DNA from: Streptomyces sp. BHT-5-2
GTDB lineage: Bacteria; Actinomycetota; Actinomycetes; Streptomycetales; Streptomycetaceae
Length of the DNA stretch: 64,000 nt
NCBI RefSeq assembly: GCF_019774615.1
Contig: NZ_CP081496.1
Coordinates: forward strand, 4,588,001-4,652,000
Direction of reading: 5' to 3'
The notes beneath the pieces are model-generated. The model ran no database searches. It saw nothing but the letters and a program-made list of their open reading frames with translations, and was not told the DNA's origin. Below, piece by piece: positions 26,176-34,733 of the stretch. How positions within the stretch are numbered: the first letter of the stretch is position 1; each line of letters starts with the position of its first letter. Made by a program: the position numbers and the translations under genes.

Positions 26176-27605
26176 GCGCGATGGCCTCGATGCCGTTGCT
26201 GCCCTCGATCGCCGTCGGGCAGCTGCGCCGGCGGCCGGCGGCCTTCGTCGGCCTGGCGGCCGCGCTCTTCCTCGCCATCGCCACCGTGACGCTGTTCGGC
26301 GCGCTCTTCGCCGCCGATCTCACCACCCCCGCGGACGCCCGGAAGGCTGCCGCCGGTCCCGGGCTGATGGTGATCGCCGGCGCCTTCGCCGAGATCGCCG
26401 TGCTGGTCGCGCTCTTCGTCGTGGTCAACGCGTTGGGCTTCGCGCTTCGTCAGCAGCATCGTGAACTGGCGCTGCTGCGCACCGTCGCGGCGACGCCGAG
26501 GCAGGCGCGGCGGCTGGTGCGCGGCCAGGTCGTCGCGCTCACGTTGCTGGTGGCCGCGCCGGGCTGGGTGGTCGGCGCGGCGGCGGCCCGTGGCTTTCTC
26601 GCGGCGTTGCAGCGGCGGGGGATGGCGGCGCCCGGCGTGCGGGTGCCGGGGACGCCGGTGCCGATGCTGATCGCGCTGGCCGTCGCGCTCGTCGTGGGTC
26701 TGGCGGCCTCGGCCGTCGCGGCCCGGCGGATCTCCCGGATCGCGCCCGCGGCCGCCCGCACCGCGAGCGCGACCGAACACGGCCGGACCGGCGCGCTTCG
26801 GCTGCTCGCCGGAATCGGCACGCTGGTGGGCGGCGGCCTGCTGCTGCGACTGGCCGCGACCCGGCCGCCGGAGCAGTCGGACAAGGCCGGGCAGGCGGCG
26901 TTGCTCGGTTCGCTGGTGCTGCTGGTCGCGGTCGGGTTGGCGGGGCCGCTCGCGGCGCGCGTACTGGCGGCGCTGCTGGGCACGCCGGTACGGGCCGTGG
27001 CGCCCGCTACGGGGTGGCTGGCCGACGCCAACCTGCGCGGATACGCGCGGCGGCTGTCGTCCGCCGTGGTGCCGGTCGCGCTGCTCGTGGGGTTGTCGGG
27101 CACCATGTCGATCATGACACGGACCGCCGAGTACGCCGCGAGCGCGGCAGCGACAGTCACCGGAACCGGCACGGGCGCCGCGGCGGCGTCCGGTGTCGCC
27201 TCCGGCACGGATGTCTGGCTGCGGCAGGCCGAGTTGACGCTGCTGGTGTGCTTCGCCGCCATCTCCACCGTCAACACCCTGGTCGCCGTGACCGCCGACC
27301 GGCGCCGTGAGTTCGCGATGCTGCGGCTGGCCGGCGCGACCCGGTCGCAGCTGTTGCGGATGCTGGCCACGGAGGCCGTGCTGACCACGGCGGTGGGCGT
27401 CCTGCTCGGCGCCGCGGTCGCGGGTGCCGCGTCGGCGGCGTTCAGCACGGCGGTGACCGGCTCGGCGGTGCCGGCTGTCCCGGTGGCCGCCTGCTGGTGG
27501 ATCGTCGCCGGCGCGGCGGCGCTGACGATCCCGGGCATCCTGGCCACCGGCCTGTGGGCGGTGCGCGGCCCGGCGACGGAGGCGTTGGGCGGTGACCGTG
27601 ACTGA
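26172..27605 (+). CDS. FtsX-type ABC transporter permease
   Basis: A 477-residue permease with two copies of the FtsX/MacB core, each with characteristic loops (ALRQQHRELALLRTVAATPRQARRL and ADRRREFAMLRLAGATRSQLLRML). About eight transmembrane helices are visible. It forms the exporter with the upstream ATPase, to which it is coupled by overlap. The kinase directly downstream suggests a sensor-transporter partnership such as those in peptide-antibiotic resistance, where the transporter contributes to sensing. Confidence 0.92.
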   Translation: MSAMASMPLLPSIAVGQLRRRPAAFVGLAAALFLAIATVTLFGALFAADLTTPADARKAAAGPGLMVIAGAFAEIAVLVALFVVVNALGFALRQQHRELALLRTVAATPRQARRLVRGQVVALTLLVAAPGWVVGAAAARGFLAALQRRGMAAPGVRVPGTPVPMLIALAVALVVGLAASAVAARRISRIAPAAARTASATEHGRTGALRLLAGIGTLVGGGLLLRLAATRPPEQSDKAGQAALLGSLVLLVAVGLAGPLAARVLAALLGTPVRAVAPATGWLADANLRGYARRLSSAVVPVALLVGLSGTMSIMTRTAEYAASAAATVTGTGTGAAAASGVASGTDVWLRQAELTLLVCFAAISTVNTLVAVTADRRREFAMLRLAGATRSQLLRMLATEAVLTTAVGVLLGAAVAGAASAAFSTAVTGSAVPAVPVAACWWIVAGAAALTIPGILATGLWAVRGPATEALGGDRD

Positions 27606-28836
27606 GCGCGGAGCTGCCGGACGGCGGCCGTACCTTTCCGTGCGCGGCGGTGAATGGGGCTTCTCCGTCATCGGGCTGCCGCTCGCGCTGCTCGGCGGCG
27701 GCTACGCGCTGGCCGTCGTGTACGCGGGCGGGCTGCTCTCACTCACCGTGCTGGGCCTGCCGTTCGTGGTCGTCGCACTGCTGGGCGCGCGGGGCGCCGG
27801 CGCGCTGCACCGGCGACTGGTCGGCCGGCTGCTCGGCGAACGCGTCGAGGCGCCGGCCGGACTGCCCCGCCCGGCGGGCCTGATCGCCCGTGGCCGGGTC
27901 GTGCTGACCGATCCGGTCGCCTGGCGGACGCTGCTCTATCTGGTGCTGCGGTTGCCGCTCGGCGTACTGGGCTTCGTCGCCGCCGTGGTGCTTCCCCTGG
28001 GCTGCGGCTGGCTGATCGGCTTCCCTCTCTGGATCCGCCTGCTGGAACCGGACTCGCGGCCGGACGGCCGGCTGACCGCCGCCTCCGTCGTGCTGGGCCT
28101 GGTCGTCCTGCTCGCGGTGCCCGGCGCGATCCGCGCGCTGAGCGCGGCGAACCGGGGGCTCGCCCGGCTGCTGCTCGGCCCGGCCCGTGCCCAACAGCGC
28201 GTCCGGGAGCTGGAGTCCGCCCGTGCCACCCTGCTCGCGGAGAACACCGACCAGCTCCGCCGCCTGGAACGCGATCTGCACGACGGCACCCAGGCCCGGC
28301 TGGTCGCCCTGGCCATCACCCTCTCGCTGGCCGACGACGCGCTCGCCCCCGACGCCGAGCCGAACACCGGGCGGCTGCGCACCCTGGTGGAGCGTGCCCG
28401 TGGCCAGACCGACGACACCATCGCCGAGCTGCGGCGGCTCACCCGGGGCATCCATCCGGTGGCGCTGGACGGCGGCCTCGGTGAGGCGTTGCCGACGCTC
28501 ACCGCCACCTCGCCGGTACCGGTCACCGTCCGCCTGGACCTGCGGGAACGCCCGGACCCCGGGGTCGAACGGGCCCTGTACTTCTGCGCCGCCGAACTGC
28601 TCACCAACGTCGCCAAGCACAGCGGCGCCCACGCGGCCGAACTCACGGCGAGCGCGGCCGACGCCCGCGTCCGGCTGACCGTACGGGACGACGGCCGCGG
28701 CGGCGCGGCCCTCGGCGCCGGCACCGGCCTGACCGGTCTGGCCGAGCGACTGGCGGCGGTCGACGGCGTCCTGCAAATCGACAGCCCGCCGGGCGGTCCC
28801 ACCGTGATCACCGCCGAGCTGCCGACACGTCTGTGA
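27592..28836 (+). CDS. Sensor histidine kinase (HisKA_3)
   Basis: A 414-residue kinase. Its N-terminal half is a membrane sensor domain (four or more helices, with GGEWGFSVIGLPLALLGGG), then a dimerisation/phosphoacceptor helix with the phospho-His in RLERDLHDGTQARL, and a GHKL ATPase end (ELLTNVAKHSGA; DDGRGGA; GTGLTGLAERLA). It overlaps the FtsX permease end. The cognate response regulator is the convergent LuxR-type gene at 28889-29557. Confidence 0.92.
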   Translation: MTVTERGAAGRRPYLSVRGGEWGFSVIGLPLALLGGGYALAVVYAGGLLSLTVLGLPFVVVALLGARGAGALHRRLVGRLLGERVEAPAGLPRPAGLIARGRVVLTDPVAWRTLLYLVLRLPLGVLGFVAAVVLPLGCGWLIGFPLWIRLLEPDSRPDGRLTAASVVLGLVVLLAVPGAIRALSAANRGLARLLLGPARAQQRVRELESARATLLAENTDQLRRLERDLHDGTQARLVALAITLSLADDALAPDAEPNTGRLRTLVERARGQTDDTIAELRRLTRGIHPVALDGGLGEALPTLTATSPVPVTVRLDLRERPDPGVERALYFCAAELLTNVAKHSGAHAAELTASAADARVRLTVRDDGRGGAALGAGTGLTGLAERLAAVDGVLQIDSPPGGPTVITAELPTRL

Positions 28837-28888
28837 CGACCGTCCATGACGGGTCGTCAGCAGCACCCGCGCACTTCCCCGGCCGGCC

Positions 28889-29557
28889 CTACCGCCCGCT
28901 CTCCGCCAGATACGCAAGAACGACCTTCACCCGCCGGTTGTCGGTTTCCGTGGCCCGCAGGTCGAACTTGGTGAAGACGGCGGCGACGTGCTTCTCCACC
29001 GCCCGCTCCGACACCACCAGCAGCCCGGCGATGGAACGGTTGGAGTGGCCTTGGGCCATCAGCTCCAGCACCTCGCGCTCGCGCGGCGTGAGGGTGTCCA
29101 CCCGGCTGCGCTGTCCCCCGCGCATCAGCCGGGTGACCACCTCCGGGTCGAGCGCGGTGCCCCCGTCGGCGACGCGGTGCAGCGCGTCCACGAACTCGGA
29201 GGTGCGGGCGACACGTTCCTTCAGCAGGTATCCGACGCCCCCGGCGCCGTCCGCCAGCAGCCGGGACGCCCAGGCGGTCTCGACGTGCTGGGAGAAGACC
29301 AGGATGCCGACCTCGGGTGTCCTCGCCCGGATCTCGACGGCGGCGCGGATGCCCTCGTCGGTGTGGGTGGGCGGCATCCGGATGTCCACCACGGCGACGT
29401 CCGGCAGGTGCTCGGCCACCGCGGCGAGCAGTTCGGGTGCCGTCCCGGCGGTGGCCACCACCTCGCATCCACGGGCGCCGAGCAGCTCGACCATCCCGTC
29501 CCGCAGCACGACGGAGTCCTCGGCGAGTACGACCCGCAGGTTCCTGTTGATCACCAC
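28889..29557 (-). CDS. LuxR/NarL-type response regulator
   Basis: A 222-residue response regulator. The receiver domain has acidic pocket ED in VVLAEDSVVLRDGM and the phospho-Asp in VAVVDIRMPP. The C-terminal HTH reads LTPREREVLELMAQGHSNRSIAGLLVVSERAVEKHVAAVFTKFDL. It is convergent with the histidine kinase, an unusual arrangement because such pairs are normally tandem. Two adjacent GTG codons (29557, 29554) are possible starts and there is no clear ribosome site, so it could be leaderless. Confidence 0.9.
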   Translation of the reverse strand: MVINRNLRVVLAEDSVVLRDGMVELLGARGCEVVATAGTAPELLAAVAEHLPDVAVVDIRMPPTHTDEGIRAAVEIRARTPEVGILVFSQHVETAWASRLLADGAGGVGYLLKERVARTSEFVDALHRVADGGTALDPEVVTRLMRGGQRSRVDTLTPREREVLELMAQGHSNRSIAGLLVVSERAVEKHVAAVFTKFDLRATETDNRRVKVVLAYLAESGR

Positions 29558-29623
29558 GCCATTATCGGGCCCCGGGCGGCGGCCACGGCACGGCCGCCGG
29601 GCCGCACGGGGAGGGGGACGACG

Positions 29624-30202
29624 GTGTCGCAGGCGACAGGGGCCATGGGGGCGACGGGGGCCGCCGGGGACGCGGAGGCGTTCGCGGAGCTGCTGCGGGG
29701 GTTCAAGGAACGCTCGGGGCTGAGATACGGAACGCTGTCCGAGCGGCTGCACATGAGCACATCGACGCTGCACGGCTACTGCAACGGCAGCGCGGTGCCG
29801 ACCGACTACGCGCCGGTCGAACGGATCGCCCGGGTGTGCCGGGCGCCCCCCGAGGAACTGGTCGAGCTGCACAGGCGGTGGATTCTGGCCGACGCGGCAT
29901 CGATCTCGACAGTGGAAGCCCCACCGTCGTCGGCAAGAACGGACAGCGCAACTTCCCGTACAAGGTCAGCGAGTCCGACCCTGAGGTCTTCTACGTCACC
30001 GCGCACACCAAGGCGCACCACGTCCGCTGGGACCTCACCCTGGACTGGTGCAGCGCGACCGCCACGGCACCGTGCACATCGACAAAACGGAACCCCGTTC
30101 CGCACCGGCACCGACGTCGGCCGTCCCGGCTACGACTACCCGCTGGGCGGCCGGGAGTGGATCAAACGGGAGCAGCAGGAGCAGCCGGAACCACAGGCGT
30201 GA
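29624..30202 (+). pseudogene. HTH regulator with three apparent one-base deletions
   Basis: A GTG start after GGAGGGGG begins an XRE-like HTH domain (YGTLSERLHMSTSTLHGYCNGSAVP ... IARVCRAPPEELVELHRRW), as in common Streptomyces proteins that end in a beta-rich domain. That C-terminal domain is present but spread over other frames: the DSGSPTVVGKNGQRNFPYKV part is in frame 1, RHGTVHIDKT is in frame 3, and PFRTGTDVGRPGYDYPLGG is back in frame 2. Each switch has the sign of a one-base deletion. Because they total three, the frame reopens and a 192-codon ORF survives with a scrambled middle. It is either a decayed gene or assembly indels. Confidence 0.55.
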
Positions 30203-30241
30203 CACCCCCGGAGGAGACCCTCCGGATGGCAGGCTGGCCGC

Positions 30242-31051
30242 ATGGCAGAACGCGATGGAGAAATCGGCGGAGAAATCGGTGGAGAACTCAACGGAGAGCC
30301 GGTCGGGTCGGCTCAGCTCCGGGCGCTGGCGCTGACCAACTACGGCCATTTCACGACCATGCGGGTCGACGACGGGCGGGTACGCGGTCTGGCCCTGCAC
30401 CTGGACCGGCTGCGGCGGGACTGCCGGACGCTGTTCGACGCCGACCTCGACATGGCACGCGTCCGGGAGCTGGCCCGCCGTGCCGCTCCCGCCACCGGAT
30501 CGACCACGGTGCGCGTCACGGTCTTCGACCCGAACCTCGATCTCGGCCGCCCGAGCACGGCCGACGACCCGCGGGTGCTGGTGACATCACGGCCGGCCGG
30601 GGGCCGGCCGGTCCCGCCGCTCAGGGTGCGGTCCGTGCGATACGTGCGTGAGGTCCCGAGCGTCAAGAGCGTCGGGCTCTTCGCCAGTCTCCATCACCGG
30701 CGCCAGGCACAGTTGGGCGGATTCGACGACGCCCTCTTCGTGGATCACCACGGAGTCGTCTCGGAGGGCGGCACCTGGAACGTCGGCTTCTTCGACGGTG
30801 CCCGGGTCGTCTGGCCCGACGCCGACTGTCTGGCCGGGGTGACGAGGGAACTCCTGAAGAGGGCCGTCGATCACGACACCCGGCCGGTGCGGCTGACCGG
30901 ACTGTCGCACATGCAGGCGGCCTTCGCCACCAACGCGGCGATCGGCGTCCGCGCCATCACGGCCGTGGACGGCGTAGAGCTGCCCGCCTGCCACCCGATC
31001 ATCCGCACGCTGGAGGAGGCGTACGCGGAGATCGAGGGCGAGGTGCTGTAG
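30242..31051 (+). CDS. Aminotransferase class IV family protein
   Basis: A 269-residue PLP-fold type IV protein (branched-chain aminotransferase / ADC lyase group). The candidate catalytic Lys is in SVKSVGLF. The region DDALFVDHHGVVSEGGTWNVGFF matches the conserved E-x-x-x-x-N cofactor/product strand, and the C-terminus reads AFATNAAIGVRAITAVDG. A hydrophilic N-terminus of about 25 residues (GEIGGEIGGELNG) is extra. It could act as a D-amino acid or branched-chain aminotransferase or a 4-amino-4-deoxychorismate lyase. The reaction is unassigned. Confidence 0.8.
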   Translation: MAERDGEIGGEIGGELNGEPVGSAQLRALALTNYGHFTTMRVDDGRVRGLALHLDRLRRDCRTLFDADLDMARVRELARRAAPATGSTTVRVTVFDPNLDLGRPSTADDPRVLVTSRPAGGRPVPPLRVRSVRYVREVPSVKSVGLFASLHHRRQAQLGGFDDALFVDHHGVVSEGGTWNVGFFDGARVVWPDADCLAGVTRELLKRAVDHDTRPVRLTGLSHMQAAFATNAAIGVRAITAVDGVELPACHPIIRTLEEAYAEIEGEVL

Positions 31052-31376
31052 GTGCCGTACCAGAAGGCCCCCGCCGGCCTACGGGCCAACTCGGCGGTGG
31101 TGTCCTGGATTTCCGGCGGGAGGCCGGCAACCACGGTGCAGAGGTCCGGGACCACCTCTGCCAGTGCCTCCGGGCTCTGGTGACCCTGGGACCACGCCAC
31201 GGCGGTCCGGCCGTCCAAACGCCAGTACTAGCCGAGCAGTTGGGGAAGGCCGAGCATCCGGGGCGTCACCAGCGCCGCGACGGTCGGCGGGTCGGTCGCC
31301 ACCACCGTCGCACCGGCGAACCGCGGTCTTGACGGCGGCCTGATGTGGGGTCATCAGGCCGCCGGAACCATGGTGT
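31052..31376 (-). pseudogene. Decayed coding stretch, family not recognised
   Basis: On the minus strand a fragment with coding character (DGRTAVAWSQGHQSPEALAEVVPDLCTVVAGL) reads from about 31220 to 31052. Upstream in the same frame is an in-frame TAG, and beyond it another open piece (TVVATDPPTVAALVTPRMLGLPQLLG). Together they look like the tail of a gene broken by a nonsense change. No start and no family could be assigned. Confidence 0.3.
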
Positions 31377-32132
31377 TCAGCTCCGCCCGTGGAGCCGTGG
31401 GCGTATCCGGTCGAGGAGGACGAGGGCGAGGGACAGGCCGTAGAAGGCCAGGGCGAAGACGACGGAGTTGGTGGCGATGCCCGCGTAGCCGTGGAGGTCG
31501 ACGTCGAGGAAGGGGTAGGGGTAGCGGCCCTCGGTGCCGGGGGCGAGCAGGGCACCGCGGATGAGGGCGAAGGGGAGGTAGAGGACGGGGTAGACCAGCC
31601 ACTGCCAGGCATATCTGAGCGGGAAGGCGCCGGGGGCCGTGAGGACGAGCCAGTCGAGCACGGCGGCGAGGGGGGTCGCGGTGTGGAGGAGCTGACTGGC
31701 CGCCGTTTCGAGGGGGGTGCGGTGGCTGGTCATGGCGAAGCCGCTGGAGTCGTTCGACAGGACGAAGTGGAAGACGAGTCCGGTGATGCAGATGTAGAGC
31801 AGTGCCGCGCCGGTGATCCGCGGGGAGAGGGCGGGACGTCCGGTCCAGGCACGGCCGGCGGACCAGGCGAAGACCACGACCAACAGGATGTTGGACTGGA
31901 TCGTGAAGTAACTGAAGAGCCGGCCCAGGTCCTGGGAGGCGATGACGTCCAGGACGATGCCGGTGACCCCGGTCAGGGCCGCGAGTGCGCGGAAGGCCGC
32001 CGCGACGGGGCGGCGGCCTTCCGCTACGGAGAGTGCGGGGACGGCCGCCGCCTCGGGCAGGCCGGCCCGGACCGTGGGCTCGGTGGCGGCAGCAGGGGCC
32101 GCGGAGGTGATGGGGGGTGTCGGATCTGCCAT
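31377..32132 (-). CDS. Pr6Pr-family membrane protein
   Basis: A 251-residue membrane protein with six predicted helices. The Pr6Pr pattern shows in LGRLFSYFTIQSNILLVVVFAW, LLHTATPLAAVLDWLV, and LVYPVLYLPFALIRGAL followed by YPYPFLDV. The N-terminal 40 residues are an Ala/Pro-rich cytoplasmic tail. The family is widespread in actinobacteria; its function is unknown. It is adjacent to, and on the same strand as, the Tat-exported phosphoesterase, with 45 bases between. Confidence 0.85.
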   Translation of the reverse strand: MADPTPPITSAAPAAATEPTVRAGLPEAAAVPALSVAEGRRPVAAAFRALAALTGVTGIVLDVIASQDLGRLFSYFTIQSNILLVVVFAWSAGRAWTGRPALSPRITGAALLYICITGLVFHFVLSNDSSGFAMTSHRTPLETAASQLLHTATPLAAVLDWLVLTAPGAFPLRYAWQWLVYPVLYLPFALIRGALLAPGTEGRYPYPFLDVDLHGYAGIATNSVVFALAFYGLSLALVLLDRIRPRLHGRS

Positions 32133-32177
32133 TGGCCCACCTTACGGCCCGGCCCCGGGGCCGGCCGGCCGGGGCCG

Positions 32178-33992
32178 CTACGCCCGTCGGACCAGGAGCT
32201 CGGTGTTGCGGTCCGCCGGTCCGCCGGCCATCTCCTCGTAGGCGCCGGTGCCTGTTCTGGCGGCGAGGCCGGGGGCGTTGTAGGCGAGTTCGCGGTAGAG
32301 GGAGGCCAGGCCGACCGCGGAGAGGTCGTGGAAGTCCGCCCGGTGCGGGGCGGCGGACTCCACGAGCGTGGTGAACAGCGACAGGGTGCCGTCCTGGTTG
32401 TCGACGAGTTCGAGCAGCCGCGCGTGCTGGGGATAGTCCACGTGGGAGGCGGTGTTGACCTCCCAGAAGGAGCGGGCCAGGGTCGGATGGGCGTGCGGTG
32501 TGATGCGATTGATGTGACTGTGTCCGTTGATCCACGCGACGACGTTGGGGAACCGGCTCAGCAGGGCGATCACCTCCGCGCCGTCGTGCCGGACCTCGTC
32601 GGTGCGGGCCGCGTCGGGGCGCTTGGTCATGCTGGGGCTGTGGTGGTGGCTGAAGACCAGGATGTGCGCGTCGTCGGCGGAGGCGTTGCGCACCAGGCGC
32701 CCGTCGGCGTCGTAGTGGCGGGTGTTGTGGGCGGCCAACGCCCCTTCCAGCCAGTTCAGTTGATCGGTTCCGAGCGAGCCCTCGTAGTGGCCGCTGCGGT
32801 AGGTGGTGTCGATGCTGATGCCGAGGACGCCGTCCGCGATGCGGAAGGTGTAGTACATCCGCTCGCCGTCCAGGTTGTTCTCGGTGTAGCCGTGACCGAT
32901 CGGGCCCGCTCCGGCGTAGGCCGGATCGAGGTGCGCCCTGAGGTAGTCGTGCGGGGTGGCCAGGCGCCGGCGGGGGTCGGGGGTGACGGTGCGGGCCCGG
33001 CGTGCGTTGTGGTGCAGGATCTCCTTCAGGGCGGTGCTCTTGGGGTCGTCGCCGGAGTCCAACACCTTGGCGAAGGCGGCCACATCGGTGTCCGGTACGG
33101 AGAACAGCTTGCGCGCCCCGGTGATGTAGTCGCTCAGGAAGGGGTCCTGCGGGGCCAGGCAGCCGCCCGGCAGGTCGTCGTGGTTGCCCGGCGTCGAGTA
33201 CCAGGGGATGCGCAGGCCGGGGCTGGCGACGGGGCGTATCGCGGCCTCCAGGTAGCCGGGGATCCGCGGCATCCCGCGCTGCTTGTCCTGGTCGCGCAGG
33301 GCGGCGTCGGGCTGCCAGTACAACGGCAGGCCGCAGTTCTGCACCCCCTCGTACGCGGCCGGGTCGCCGGTGTTGGGAGTGATCCGGCCCCCGCTCATCA
33401 GCGTCAGGAACCACTCCAGCTCCACCATCGAGTGGTTGTCGATGTTGTCGCCGGTCGACATCACGAAGGCCGGGGGCCGGCCGGTGTGCGGGCCTTCGCC
33501 GAGCGCGTTGGCCTGCTCGACCAGTGAGACGGCGCCCGCGACCGACAGCGCCTCCTGGCCGCGCCACGACCCGGGCGATCCGGCGCGCAGGTACTCGGTC
33601 CGCAACGGGCTCTGGACGTCGGCGACATGCAGGTCGGTGAACTGGACGAAGCAGGCCAGCGCCGTCCGGCGGTCCGCGCGTCCGCTGCGGGCGGTGGCGA
33701 GTTCGCCCCGTACGACCAGGGGCCATCCGGGGCCGGAGGTGAGGTGTCGGTAGGCTCCGCCGCCGGTCAACCGGGCGGTGGTCTGGAGCGTGGTGGCGCC
33801 GAACGGTGCGGCTCGGCCCACGGCGGGGCGGGCGGGGACCGCGCCGCTGTCGGCCGATGCGGGGCGGGCGGCCACGGGCGTGCTGCCGCCGCGCGGGCCG
33901 GGGAGTGCGTAGGCGGCGCCGGCGGCCGCGACGGCGGCACCGGAGCTGAGGAGGAATCGACGGCGGTCGGTGATGGTTGCGGTTCCGGCCAT
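32178..33992 (-). CDS. Tat-exported metallophosphoesterase (TIGR03767-like)
   Basis: A 604-residue exported phosphoesterase. The twin-arginine signal is DRRRFLLSSGAAVAAAGAAYAL. Calcineurin-type metal motifs are FTDLHVADVQ (D-x-H), STGDNIDN (GD-x-x-D), TPGNHDD (GNHD), FSHHHSP and INGHSHINR (GHxH), in the expected order. The family is known from actinomycete cell surfaces and its substrates are undetermined. The ATG at 33992 follows GGAGGG. It is transcribed away from the MarR gene and may form an operon with the Pr6Pr gene downstream. Confidence 0.88.
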   Translation of the reverse strand: MAGTATITDRRRFLLSSGAAVAAAGAAYALPGPRGGSTPVAARPASADSGAVPARPAVGRAAPFGATTLQTTARLTGGGAYRHLTSGPGWPLVVRGELATARSGRADRRTALACFVQFTDLHVADVQSPLRTEYLRAGSPGSWRGQEALSVAGAVSLVEQANALGEGPHTGRPPAFVMSTGDNIDNHSMVELEWFLTLMSGGRITPNTGDPAAYEGVQNCGLPLYWQPDAALRDQDKQRGMPRIPGYLEAAIRPVASPGLRIPWYSTPGNHDDLPGGCLAPQDPFLSDYITGARKLFSVPDTDVAAFAKVLDSGDDPKSTALKEILHHNARRARTVTPDPRRRLATPHDYLRAHLDPAYAGAGPIGHGYTENNLDGERMYYTFRIADGVLGISIDTTYRSGHYEGSLGTDQLNWLEGALAAHNTRHYDADGRLVRNASADDAHILVFSHHHSPSMTKRPDAARTDEVRHDGAEVIALLSRFPNVVAWINGHSHINRITPHAHPTLARSFWEVNTASHVDYPQHARLLELVDNQDGTLSLFTTLVESAAPHRADFHDLSAVGLASLYRELAYNAPGLAARTGTGAYEEMAGGPADRNTELLVRRA

Positions 33993-34142
33993 GGGGCCCT
34001 CCGTGCGGTGGCGGGCACGCCCGGCCACCGCGGTGTCACCAATCGGAATCTCTCATTCCAAAGGTGCGCGGTGTGCGTGGCCGGGAGTTGAACGTGCCCG
34101 GAACGCGGAACGCCGATCCGCCGTCGGATGCCCCGCGCGGGG

Positions 34143-34640
34143 TCAGGAGGTGCGGGAGTGGTGGTCCAGCAGGCGGCCGAGCAGCTGCGCGAGCTGGTCG
34201 CGTTCGGCCGGGTCCAGCGGTTCGAGCAGCTCGTCGTGGAGATCGTCCAGGATCTTGTCGAGGCGGCGCAGCCGACGGCGGCCCCGGGCGGAGATGGTGA
34301 TGACGTTGCGGCGCCGGTCGTCGGGGTCCGGCGTCCGGGCCACGAGGTCCCGCTCGGCCAGTTCGTTGAGCACGCCGACCAGGTCGCTGCGGTAGATGCC
34401 GGTGCGCCGGCTCAGCACCGCCTGGCTGCCCGGTCCGAGATCCTGCAGCGAGGCGAGCACGGCGTAGTGCCACTTGCGGGCGTCGGCCCGGCCCAGTCCC
34501 TCGTTGATCAGCCGGTCCGAGCGGGCGGTCAGCTGCGAGAGCAGTCGGCTCGTCCGGCGCCGCAGCCGGTCGGGCGTCCTGGGCGCGTCGTCGGGCAGGT
34601 CCGCGGCTTCGGCTCCGGTCATGCCGCCCATACTACCCAT
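34143..34640 (-). CDS. MarR-family regulator
   Basis: A 165-residue MarR protein with the winged helix (GPGSQAVLSRRTGIYRSDLVGVLNELAERDLVARTPDPDDRRRNVI) and dimerisation helices. ATGs at 34640, 34631 and 34622 are possible starts. It is divergent from the dienelactone hydrolase gene, and two copies of the same palindrome lie between them, which strongly suggests it represses that gene and itself. The inducing ligand is unknown. Confidence 0.88.
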   Translation of the reverse strand: MGSMGGMTGAEAADLPDDAPRTPDRLRRRTSRLLSQLTARSDRLINEGLGRADARKWHYAVLASLQDLGPGSQAVLSRRTGIYRSDLVGVLNELAERDLVARTPDPDDRRRNVITISARGRRRLRRLDKILDDLHDELLEPLDPAERDQLAQLLGRLLDHHSRTS

Positions 34641-34642
34641 TG

Positions 34643-34700
34643 CGTTAGTCCCACTAACGATGTACGTTCGCTCGCGCCGACATCGTTAGTGTCACTAACG
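34643..34700. promoter_or_regulatory. Tandem MarR operator pair
   Basis: Two perfect inverted repeats, CGTTAGT-N3-ACTAACG, lie at 34643-34659 and 34684-34700. Their centres are 41 bases apart, about four helical turns, on one face of the helix. One site abuts the marR start and the other the hydrolase side. Confidence 0.75.
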
Positions 34701-34733
34701 TTGGTCGAGCCGATCCAGGAAGGACGATCCGCC

